Notes under the pieces: model-generated
What the model saw: the letters and a program-made list of their open reading frames with translations, nothing else
What the model was told of the DNA's origin: nothing
Database searches by the model: none
In this document: positions 1-5,597 of the stretch, in pieces
Layout of the letters: each line of letters begins with the position of its first letter
Numbering within the stretch: position 1 is the first letter of the stretch
Position numbers and translations under genes: made by a program
NCBI GenBank assembly: GCA_947453285.1
Contig: CANGGA010000065.1
Location: forward strand, 1-5,597
Length of the DNA stretch: 5,597 nt
Reading direction: 5' to 3'
Source of the DNA: Microbacteriaceae bacterium
GTDB taxonomy: Bacteria; Actinomycetota; Actinomycetes; Actinomycetales; Microbacteriaceae

Positions 1-1722
1 ACCGACTCACCGACCTTGTCTTCGCAGGCAATTTCTGCCGCTCGCTCACAGGCGGCCGAAATGTTTGGCAAAGAAATGGTTGCCGACGCGCCTCGCGTTT
101 ACACCGGCAAAAACAAGAACGCCCAAGAAGCCCACGAGGCTATTCGCCCGGCCGGCGAGGTTTTCAAGCGCCCATCAGAGCTATCTGGTGTGCTCTTTGG
201 GCGCGCGCTTGAGCTCTATGACCTGATCTGGAAGCGCACCATCGCCTCGCAGATGCAAGACGCCAAGGTCTCGACCACCACGGCTCGCATCATGGCTAAC
301 GGCATTGAAGGCCACGGCCCGGCAGAGTTCACCGCCTCTGGAACCGTAGTGACCTTCAAGGGTTTCTTGGCAGCCTATGAAGAGAGCCAAGACGAAAGCC
401 GCAACGACGAAGACGAGAGCGAAGAGCGCGAGTCAAAGTTGCCAAAGCTCGAGGTCGGCCAAAAGCTAAAGGCAATCGACGTCTTTGCAAAAGATCACCA
501 GACTTCACCACCACCTCGCTACACCGAAGCATCGTTGGTTAAGGCGCTCGAAGAAGATGGCATCGGCCGACCTTCTACCTATGCGTCGATCATGTCGACC
601 ATCATCGGCAAGGGCTATGTCACCAAGCGTGGTCAGGCCCTTGTTCCTGAGTGGATCGCATTTACCATTACTCGTTTTCTAGAGAATAACTTCGAGCGAC
701 TCGTTGACTATGCATTCACCGCGCAGATGGAAGAAGATCTCGATCTGATTGCATCGGGCGATCTCGATCGCAGCACCTGGTTGCACCGTTTCTATTTCGG
801 CGGCGAGGGCATCGAAGGTTTGCACCCGACGGTCGAAAACGTTGGCGACAGCGACCCTCGCGCGGTGAACTCGATTCACATTGCAGACAACATCACTTTG
901 CGCACCGGAAAATATGGCCCATACATCGAGACCATGGTTGAGCCTGGCAGCGAAGGCGCAGACGAAAACGGTCGACGCATCGTTAACATTCCTGAGGGTC
1001 TTGCACCAGATGAACTAACCGTCGAAAAAGCTCAAGAGCTCATCGATGCGCCGATCATCAGCGACCGCGTTATGGGCCAAGACCCAGAGACCGGTTTCGA
1101 CATTCTTTTCAAGGATGGCCGCTATGGTCCTTATGTCTTGCTAGAAGACCCGAAGGCCGAGAAGCCAAAGACCGCTTCGCTTTTCAAGTCGATGTCTCCA
1201 GAGACCTTCACTTTCGAAGAGGCAGTCAAGCTGCTCTCGTTGCCGCGTGTAGTTGGCATTGACCCAGAGACTCAGACCGAGATCACCGCTCAGAACGGCA
1301 AGTTCGGCCCATACATGAAGAAGGGCACCGACTCTCGTTCGTTGGCAACCGAAGATGACATCTTCGGCATCACGCTCGAACAGGCCCTAGAGCTTTATAA
1401 ACAGCCGAAGTATGGCGGCCGCCGCACTGCAGCCACCCCGCTAAAGGAGTTTGGCGAAGACCCGCTTTCGAAGTTGAATGTTGTTGCCAAGACCGGTCAG
1501 TTCGGCCTCTACATAACAGACGGTTTGGTCAACGCGACCGTTCCGAAAGAGGAGCCGCTAGACGAACTCACTCCAGACCGCGCCTTCGAGCTTCTGATGA
1601 TTCGTCGCGAGAAGTTGGGCGTTGAGCCTGGCGAGGCGCCACCAAAGACTTCACGTTCTCGCAAGACCGCAACCACAACGCGAGTTGTGAAAAAGGGTGC
1701 GACTCGAAAGAAGAAGGCTTAG
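1..1722 (+). CDS. topA: DNA topoisomerase I (type IA), 3' part, 5' end outside window
   Basis: Type IA topoisomerase that relaxes negative supercoils by cutting and passing one DNA strand in the cytoplasm. The frame is open at the left edge (573 residues present). It begins with TDS, the end of the family's Y-M-R-T-D-S active-site motif, so the catalytic Tyr should lie three codons upstream. Visible family motifs are QEAHEAIRP (residues 42-50), PPPRYTEASLV (170-180), EDGIGRPSTYA (185-195) and AQMEEDLD (241-248). An acidic stretch rich in Glu and Asp lies at about 127-145. The C-terminal part carries four Topo-C-type repeats centred on GKYGPY (303-308), GRYGPY (373-378), GKFGPY (433-438) and GQFGLY (499-504), then a Lys/Arg-rich tail (about 549-573). 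There is no cysteine in the fragment, so the zinc fingers of the E. coli enzyme are absent, as in actinobacterial TopA. The TTG at 16 is internal, not the start. The gene is followed by tmk after three bases. Confidence 0.96.
   Translation, partial: TDSPTLSSQAISAARSQAAEMFGKEMVADAPRVYTGKNKNAQEAHEAIRPAGEVFKRPSELSGVLFGRALELYDLIWKRTIASQMQDAKVSTTTARIMANGIEGHGPAEFTASGTVVTFKGFLAAYEESQDESRNDEDESEERESKLPKLEVGQKLKAIDVFAKDHQTSPPPRYTEASLVKALEEDGIGRPSTYASIMSTIIGKGYVTKRGQALVPEWIAFTITRFLENNFERLVDYAFTAQMEEDLDLIASGDLDRSTWLHRFYFGGEGIEGLHPTVENVGDSDPRAVNSIHIADNITLRTGKYGPYIETMVEPGSEGADENGRRIVNIPEGLAPDELTVEKAQELIDAPIISDRVMGQDPETGFDILFKDGRYGPYVLLEDPKAEKPKTASLFKSMSPETFTFEEAVKLLSLPRVVGIDPETQTEITAQNGKFGPYMKKGTDSRSLATEDDIFGITLEQALELYKQPKYGGRRTAATPLKEFGEDPLSKLNVVAKTGQFGLYITDGLVNATVPKEEPLDELTPDRAFELLMIRREKLGVEPGEAPPKTSRSRKTATTTRVVKKGATRKKKA
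1711..1717 (+). promoter_or_regulatory. Ribosome binding site of tmk
   Basis: AAGAAGG inside the last codons of topA resembles a purine-rich Shine-Dalgarno sequence and ends eight bases before the tmk ATG at 1726. The Lys-Lys-Lys tail of TopA therefore doubles as the tmk ribosome binding site. It supports ATG 1726 as the start. Confidence 0.6.
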
Positions 1723-1725
1723 CCA

Positions 1726-2349
1726 ATGACCGAGGGCTTGTTCATCTCGTTCGAGGGAATCGACGGAGTTGGAAAATCAACTCAGCTCGATTTGCTCGTG
1801 CAATATTTTGAAGAACATGGCCGCACGGTTTGTCGCACACTCGAGCCTGGCGGCACAGACCTAGGTCGCGAGATTCGAGAATTGCTTTTGCACCGCAAGG
1901 GCGACGTTGCACCGCGTGCCGAGGCACTTCTTTATGCGGCAGATCGCGCTCATCACGTTGCAAGCAAAGTTCGCCCGGCTCTAGAGCGAGGCGAGGTAGT
2001 AATTACCGATCGCTATCTTGACTCTTCGGTTGCCTATCAGGGCAGTGGCCGCGAACTAGGTTTCGATCAGGTGCGCGACCTATCGATGTTTGCCGTGGAT
2101 GGTTTGTTGCCGCACTTGACCGTATTGCTAGACCTAGATGCCACCAAGGCGGCTGCTCGCCGCAACAAAACTGGAGCCGAGCCAGATCGCCTCGAGCGCG
2201 AAAAGACCGAGTTCTTCGAAAACGTTCGCCAGGCTTACCTAAAGTTGGCGGCAGACGAACCAAACCGTTGGCTAGTAATCGATGCAGAACAGAGCGTCCA
2301 CCAGATGCAGTCTCAGATTCGTGCTCGAGTTCAGGGGTTGCTTGGCTAA
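1726..2349 (+). CDS. tmk: Thymidylate kinase (dTMP kinase)
   Basis: Cytoplasmic kinase that converts dTMP and ATP to dTDP and ADP, an essential step to dTTP from both de novo and salvage routes. The 207-residue length is normal for the bacterial family. The P-loop is GIDGVGKS (residues 11-18). EPGGT (40-44) is a nucleotide-binding motif, DRY (95-97) with SSVAYQG (100-106) is the signature region, and an Arg-rich LID lies at about 144-159. The P-loop has no Arg while the LID has several, which matches the bacterial (type II) arrangement. The start ATG is three bases after the topA stop and has a purine-rich ribosome binding site. The stop TAA overlaps the holB ATG by one base, so expression is probably coupled. 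Leucine codons include no CTG among 27, with TTG and CTA common. Confidence 0.97.
   Translation: MTEGLFISFEGIDGVGKSTQLDLLVQYFEEHGRTVCRTLEPGGTDLGREIRELLLHRKGDVAPRAEALLYAADRAHHVASKVRPALERGEVVITDRYLDSSVAYQGSGRELGFDQVRDLSMFAVDGLLPHLTVLLDLDATKAAARRNKTGAEPDRLEREKTEFFENVRQAYLKLAADEPNRWLVIDAEQSVHQMQSQIRARVQGLLG
2333..2337 (+). promoter_or_regulatory. Probable ribosome binding site of holB
   Basis: AGGGG in the 3' end of tmk lies eleven bases before the ATG at 2349. The spacing is somewhat long, so holB may depend partly on ribosomes that finish tmk at the overlapping TAATG. Confidence 0.45.
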
Positions 2350-3497
2350 TGCCGGCACCCATTTGGCGTGAGCTATTCGGTCAGAGCGAGGCAATCGCTC
2401 AACTCGAACTCGCAATAAAACACCGCGACGAAGGCGTTCACCACGCCTGGCTAATGACCGGCCCGCCAGGCTCTGGCCGCTCAAACCTCGCGGTGGCCTT
2501 TGCTGGCGCGCTTCTTTGCGCCGAAGGTGGCTGCGGCACCTGTCGCTCGTGCGTATTGGCGATGGGTGGCAATCATCCCGACATTGATGTCTTGACTACC
2601 GAACGTGTAGCAATCTCAATCGATGAAATTCGCACGCTGGTGAATAGCGCTCAACTCGGCGGCTCGATGGGTCGCTATCGAATCATGATTATCGAAGACG
2701 CAGATCGAATGGCAGAGCGCTCTTCAAACGTTTTGCTAAAGGCACTCGAAGAGCCACCGGCCGGAACTATCTGGATTCTTTGCGCGCCTAGCGAGGCAGA
2801 CATGCTTCCGACAATTCGTTCTCGAGTTCGTCGAATCGCTCTAAAGACTCCGGCGGTCGAAGAAGTTGCTCAACTCTTGGTCGAACGCGATGGGGTAGAT
2901 CGCTCGCTTGCACTCAAGGTTGCCGCCGAGGCGCAGAGTCACATCGGAATGGCAAAGCGACTTGCAACGAGTGCTGACGCTCGCGGCCGTCGTCGCGACA
3001 CCCTGCTTGCGGCAATTGCAATCGACTCAGTCTCGACGGCAATGTTCACAGCAGATCGTTGGATCGATCTAGCTCGTCGCGACGCCGATGCGCTAACCAC
3101 CGAGCGCGATGAAGAAGAGCGCGAAGAATTGCTGCGAGTGCTTGGTGTCGAAGACACAAGCAAGTTGCCACCCTATGCCCGCGCAGATGTCAAGGCGCTC
3201 GAAGAATCGCAGAAGCGTCGCGGCACCAGATCGCTTCGCGATGGCATCGATCGAATTTTGGTCGACCTGCTTTCGCTCTATCGAGATGTGCTCATGGTTC
3301 AACTAGAAGCAGCAGTCGATCTAGTCAACGAAGAGCTGCACGCGCAACTTTCTGACATTGCACGCCGGTCGACGCCACAACAGACCCTGTTCAAACTTGC
3401 GCAGATCGAACTGGCTCGAACTCGCATCGCCGCAAACGTAAGAGACTTGATGGTCATGGAGGCCTTGGCCGTAAACTTGCGAACAAAGCAGCAATAG
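2349..3497 (+). CDS. holB: DNA polymerase III subunit delta-prime (clamp loader)
   Basis: Part of the replicative clamp-loader complex that places the beta clamp on primed DNA. The product is 382 residues. An AAA+ domain occupies roughly residues 1-165: Walker A GPPGSGRS (38-45) with Arg where ATP-binding homologues have Lys, a zinc-binding Cys set at 57, 62, 65 and 68, a Walker B-like IMIIEDADRM (112-121), and LLKALEEPP (129-137). The SRC motif reads SRV (158-160), keeping the Arg finger but losing the Cys. The C-terminal part holds a charged helical segment (about 245-265) and a region around LEESQKRRGTRSLRD (284-298) through LLSLYRDVL (307-315), which I recognise from actinobacterial delta-prime proteins and which makes this protein longer than the E. 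coli one. ATG 2349 is chosen over a TTG at 2268 because conserved sequence begins right after it (WRELFGQ) and the overlap with tmk is then only one base. Confidence 0.94.
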   Translation: MPAPIWRELFGQSEAIAQLELAIKHRDEGVHHAWLMTGPPGSGRSNLAVAFAGALLCAEGGCGTCRSCVLAMGGNHPDIDVLTTERVAISIDEIRTLVNSAQLGGSMGRYRIMIIEDADRMAERSSNVLLKALEEPPAGTIWILCAPSEADMLPTIRSRVRRIALKTPAVEEVAQLLVERDGVDRSLALKVAAEAQSHIGMAKRLATSADARGRRRDTLLAAIAIDSVSTAMFTADRWIDLARRDADALTTERDEEEREELLRVLGVEDTSKLPPYARADVKALEESQKRRGTRSLRDGIDRILVDLLSLYRDVLMVQLEAAVDLVNEELHAQLSDIARRSTPQQTLFKLAQIELARTRIAANVRDLMVMEALAVNLRTKQQ

Positions 3498-3503
3498 AGG
3501 GAG
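3498..3503 (+). promoter_or_regulatory. Ribosome binding site that fixes the TTG start of the hydrolase
   Basis: AGGGAG directly after the holB stop ends five bases before TTG 3509. The next in-frame ATG at 3542 lacks such a site and would delete the charged start of the signal peptide. The site therefore favours the TTG. Confidence 0.7.
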
Positions 3504-3508
3504 TCACC

Positions 3509-3568
3509 TTGAGAATCAACAAAGTTTCAGCCGCAATTGCAATGTTTGCACTCTTGGTAGGCGGTTGT
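3509..3568 (+). other. Lipoprotein signal peptide with lipobox Cys20
   Basis: Codons 1-20 encode a short basic start, a hydrophobic core and V-G-G-C. Gly at -1 fits a lipobox, but Val at -3 and Gly at -2 differ from the usual Leu and Ala/Ser. Cleavage before Cys20 by signal peptidase II is therefore likely but not certain. An ordinary secretory signal cleaved a little later, near Ala29, is the alternative. Confidence 0.65.
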
Positions 3569-5029
3569 GCGACCGTAGGGCCAACCAACGCGGCTCTTTC
3601 TGAAGACATCTCGGCCGACTTGAAGCCGTTCTATAGCCAATCGGTCGTCTGGAAGGCCTGTGGATCAACCGGCACCAAGTGCGCGACCATCAAGGTTCCG
3701 CTCGACTGGGCGAAACCAGCCTCGGGCTCAATCAACCTCTCTATGAATTACCTTCCTTCGACCGGCTCGGCCGACTTGGGCTGGATAGTCGAAAATCCTG
3801 GCGGACCTGGCGGTTCTGGCGTTGACTTCGTGGCCGGTGGTGGCGAGCAGGTCGGCAGCACCGAAATGCGCAAGCACTACAACGTAGTTGGTTTCGACCC
3901 ACGCGGCGTGCAGCGCAGCTCGCCGATCAAGTGCCTAAACGCAAAAGACACAGACAACTTCTTGTATGGCGTGACTCCAGGTGCACCAGGTTCGGCAACC
4001 GAGATGGCAGCTTCTCGCAAAATCATGAAGACCTTCATTGCCGCCTGCGTTAAGAACAGCGGAAAAATCTTTGGTCACGTCGACACCGTTGAAGCTGCCC
4101 GCGACATGGATGTCATCCGTGCGGTTCTCGGTGAGACAAAACTCAACTACCTCGGTTTCTCATATGGCACTTTCTTAGGCACCATGTATGCGTCGCTCTA
4201 CCCGCAGCGAGTCGGCCGTTTCGTGCTCGATGGCGCGATGGACCCAACCGTCAGCGACGAAGATCAAAGCGCGAACCAGTTGAAAGCATTCGATCAGGCG
4301 CTTCGCAATTATTTGAACAACTGCCTAACCGTGAGCAAAGGCACCTGCCCGTTCACTGGCACTGTCGATTCGTCGATGGCTCGAATCACGGCTTTCTTCA
4401 AGAAGCTTGAGACCACATCAATGCCGACAACCATTGGCCGCAAGTTGACCATCTCTGGTGGCATCACCGGATTGATAATGACTCTCTATAGCAACGATTA
4501 CTGGAAATACACGAGCTCGGCATTTTCAAGAGCTTTCAACAGCAACGACGGAACCCTGTTCTTGCAGCTTGCCGATTTCTATAACGACAGAAACACCAAC
4601 GGCACGTATGCGTCGAACATGATGGAAGCAAACATGGCGGTGTCCTGCCTCGATGGTCGATCAAACTCGAGTGCAGCTGCCATGAAAGCGCAAAACGCTC
4701 GCCTCTTGGCACTAAGCCCGTTCTTCGGTCGCTACTGGCAGAACGGCGCACTCGGCTGCGAGCAGTGGCCATACAAAGTGGTTACCAATCCGAGCAGCTA
4801 CGCCGCAACAGGCTCTGGTCCAATCATCGTGGTCGGCACCACCGGCGACCCGGCAACTCCTTATTGGCAGGCGCAGAACCTAGCGAACAAGATCTTGAGC
4901 GATGGCCACCTGATTACCTTCAACGGCGAAGGCCACACCGCCTATGGTCGCTCGAACGAGTGTGTGGTCAACGCGGTCGATGCCTATCTGATTAGCGGAA
5001 CGGTTCCGGCCAAAGACCCGAACTGCTAG
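3509..5029 (+). CDS. Exported alpha/beta hydrolase, tripeptidyl-aminopeptidase-like (S33 family) probable lipoprotein
   Basis: Probable extracytoplasmic peptidase of the actinobacterial Tap/SlpD/SlpE type, which remove short peptides from the N-termini of proteins or peptides. The substrate here is unknown. The 506-residue product starts at TTG, with charged residues R2 and K5, a hydrophobic stretch (about 7-17) and a lipobox-like VGGC ending at Cys20, so it is probably a membrane-anchored lipoprotein. The alpha/beta hydrolase fold shows the oxyanion-region NPGGPGGSG (96-104), the nucleophile elbow GFSYG with Ser218, Asp447 in GTTGDPATP, and His476 in GEGHTAYG. The C-terminal part (about 400-506) matches the TAP-like domain. 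Besides Cys20 there are ten cysteines (51, 58, 142, 180, 272, 280, 380, 417, 485, 506), consistent with disulfides outside the cell. The gene follows holB by eleven bases and is probably co-transcribed. A proline iminopeptidase or other hydrolase activity cannot be excluded from sequence. Confidence 0.9.
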   Translation: MRINKVSAAIAMFALLVGGCATVGPTNAALSEDISADLKPFYSQSVVWKACGSTGTKCATIKVPLDWAKPASGSINLSMNYLPSTGSADLGWIVENPGGPGGSGVDFVAGGGEQVGSTEMRKHYNVVGFDPRGVQRSSPIKCLNAKDTDNFLYGVTPGAPGSATEMAASRKIMKTFIAACVKNSGKIFGHVDTVEAARDMDVIRAVLGETKLNYLGFSYGTFLGTMYASLYPQRVGRFVLDGAMDPTVSDEDQSANQLKAFDQALRNYLNNCLTVSKGTCPFTGTVDSSMARITAFFKKLETTSMPTTIGRKLTISGGITGLIMTLYSNDYWKYTSSAFSRAFNSNDGTLFLQLADFYNDRNTNGTYASNMMEANMAVSCLDGRSNSSAAAMKAQNARLLALSPFFGRYWQNGALGCEQWPYKVVTNPSSYAATGSGPIIVVGTTGDPATPYWQAQNLANKILSDGHLITFNGEGHTAYGRSNECVVNAVDAYLISGTVPAKDPNC

Positions 5030-5046
5030 GTGCGAAAGCGGCTTAG

Positions 5047-5052
5047 TAAACT
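5047..5052 (+). promoter_or_regulatory. Possible -10 element of a promoter for tRNA-Thr
   Basis: TAAACT fits the TANNNT pattern of actinobacterial -10 elements. It would place the transcript start near 5059, about 38 bases before the mature tRNA. The best -35 match at an 18-base spacing is CTGCTA (5023-5028), only three of six to TTGACA and overlapping the hydrolase stop codon. Support is weak. Read-through from the upstream genes is an alternative. Confidence 0.28.
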
Positions 5053-5059
5053 GGCCTAG

Positions 5060-5093
5060 TTGTTGGGCTTGGGGTTCATTCTCTGAGCAACAA
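5060..5093 (+). other. Imperfect hairpin between the hydrolase gene and tRNA-Thr
   Basis: TTGTTG (5060-5065) pairs perfectly with CAACAA (5088-5093). Inside it, CTTGGGG (5068-5074) pairs with CTCTGAG (5081-5087), using three G-U pairs, around the loop TTCATT. A two-base GG bulge (5066-5067) separates the two helices. No T-run follows, so it is not a canonical intrinsic terminator. It could be a U-less terminator for the upstream genes or a folded 5' leader of the tRNA precursor. Confidence 0.5.
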
Positions 5094-5096
5094 TCC

Positions 5097-5169
5097 GCCG
5101 CCGTAGCTCAGTTGGTAGAGCAGCTCCCTCGTAAAGAGCAGGTCTGGGGTTCAATTCCCCACGGTGGCT
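5097..5169 (+). tRNA. tRNA-Thr, anticodon CGT
   Basis: A complete 73-base cloverleaf reading the ACG codon. The acceptor stem is GCCGCCG (5097-5103) with CGGTGGC (5162-5168), including one G-U pair. The D arm is GCTC/GAGC around AGTTGGTA. The anticodon loop is CTCGTAA (5128-5134) with CGT at 5130-5132, preceded by T33. The variable loop is AGGTC. The T arm is TGGGG/CCCCA around TTCAATT. The first acceptor pairs G1-C72 and C2-G71 and the anticodon bases G35 and U36 agree with threonine identity elements. The discriminator base is T, and CCA is not encoded. The last anticodon-stem position is a C-A opposition (5127 with 5135). Confidence 0.96.
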
Positions 5170-5176
5170 CGAACTC

Positions 5177-5597
5177 TTATTTGCGCGATGCCAGGATTGC
5201 AGAACCGGCTAGCGCCAAGACCGCGGCGATGACGAGCACCGGCTGCACGGCTCCCGATATCCAGAGCGCACCACCCCAAATGCCGGCGCCGAGCACGGCG
5301 AAGTTCATGAGTGCCTGATACCAACCCTGAGCCTTGCCACGAATTCCGACCGGCGCTTGCTTTGAGATCCACGACTTGCCAACACCATCGGTCATCGCCG
5401 GAAAAACACCATAAACGGCAATTGCGATTACTGCGATGACGATGTTGTTGGTCAGGCCCAACGTGGCATAGGCGGCTGCGAAAACCACAAGCCCAATTGC
5501 ATAAACCTTTGCCGGCGAGACTCTGTCTGCGAGTTTTCCTGCTGGAAGCGCAAGTGCTGCAGCAACCAAATTAAACAACACGTATGCGAGAACCATG
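5177..5597 (-). CDS. Major facilitator superfamily transporter, C-terminal part, 5' end outside window
   Basis: The C-terminal half of an MFS membrane transporter, read on the minus strand and open at the right edge (139 full codons plus stop). Five hydrophobic segments are visible, at about residues 1-20, 31-48, 52-69, 93-113 and 118-136 of the fragment, which would correspond to helices 8-12. GKLADRVSPAKV (20-31) is a degenerate motif A between helices 8 and 9. RGKAQGWYQ (86-94) before the next helix matches the RGTAxGxY-type motif of drug-efflux-like MFS proteins. The Met encoded at 5594-5596 lies inside this region and is not the real start. The gene converges on the tRNA, with only seven bases between the tRNA 3' end and its stop codon. 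The substrate cannot be predicted; an export role is only a family-level guess. Confidence 0.88.
   Translation of the reverse strand, partial: MVLAYVLFNLVAAALALPAGKLADRVSPAKVYAIGLVVFAAAYATLGLTNNIVIAVIAIAVYGVFPAMTDGVGKSWISKQAPVGIRGKAQGWYQALMNFAVLGAGIWGGALWISGAVQPVLVIAAVLALAGSAILASRK

Noticed and set aside
16..18. TTG 16 as the start of topA
   Set aside because: The frame is open to the left edge and the five codons before it already match the TDS part of the active-site motif, so it is an internal leucine codon.
736..769. Two copies of GATCTCGATC, 24 bases apart
   Set aside because: Both encode parts of a conserved Asp-Leu-Asp-containing segment of TopA in the same frame; the repeat follows from protein sequence and codon choice.
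2268..2348. A longer holB starting at TTG 2268
   Set aside because: It would overlap tmk by 82 bases and add 27 residues of non-conserved sequence before the conserved start region; ATG 2349 fits better.
2003..2362. A 119-codon open frame on the minus strand opposite tmk
   Set aside because: It lies wholly over a clear tmk frame, its translation is Arg- and Pro-rich without any family motif, and it is explained by the codon bias of the sense gene.
5097..5176. tRNA 3' end as an integration site for a mobile element
   Set aside because: No integrase, no repeat of the tRNA 3' end elsewhere in the window, and an ordinary chromosomal transporter gene follows directly.
5112..5318. A 68-codon plus-strand open frame starting in the tRNA
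   Set aside because: It begins within the tRNA and runs antisense to the transporter gene; no motif or ribosome binding site supports it.

Overview
The window looks like an ordinary housekeeping segment of an actinobacterial chromosome. The best guess is a Microbacteriaceae-like member of the Micrococcales, possibly one of the freshwater small-genome lineages with moderate GC. That placement is inferred from three things. The topoisomerase I has a lysine-rich tail and no zinc-finger cysteines. The delta-prime subunit has the long C-terminal region typical of actinobacteria. The layout topA, tmk, holB, secreted alpha/beta hydrolase, tRNA-Thr is one I associate with this family. Base composition judged by eye is only a little above 50% GC, low for the phylum. 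The leucine codon use (CTG scarce, CTA and TTG common) also differs from high-GC relatives.

Layout. Positions 1-1722 hold the 3' part of topA (DNA topoisomerase I), entering the window three codons after the expected catalytic tyrosine. Positions 1726-2349 hold tmk (thymidylate kinase). Its stop codon overlaps by one base the ATG of holB (2349-3497, DNA polymerase III delta-prime subunit). Eleven bases later a TTG-initiated gene (3509-5029) encodes a probable lipoprotein of the tripeptidyl-aminopeptidase-like alpha/beta hydrolase family (peptidase S33 type). These four same-strand genes are packed tightly enough to be one transcription unit. A 67-base spacer (5030-5096) with a long imperfect hairpin and a possible -10 element precedes a complete tRNA-Thr with anticodon CGT (5097-5169). 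Seven bases further on, the 3' end of a convergent minus-strand gene begins. It encodes the C-terminal half of a major facilitator transporter and runs off the right edge.

Functionally, topA, tmk and holB all serve chromosome replication: supercoil control, dTTP supply, and clamp loading. The hydrolase is an exported enzyme with no obvious link to replication and probably rides on the same transcript. I found no CRISPR array, insertion sequence, phage gene, toxin-antitoxin pair or unexplained gene cluster, and no evidence of a new system. The most interesting details are small: the hairpin that fills the apparent leader of the tRNA, a C-A opposition at the end of the tRNA anticodon stem, a changed SRC motif in HolB, and the CTG-poor leucine codon use.
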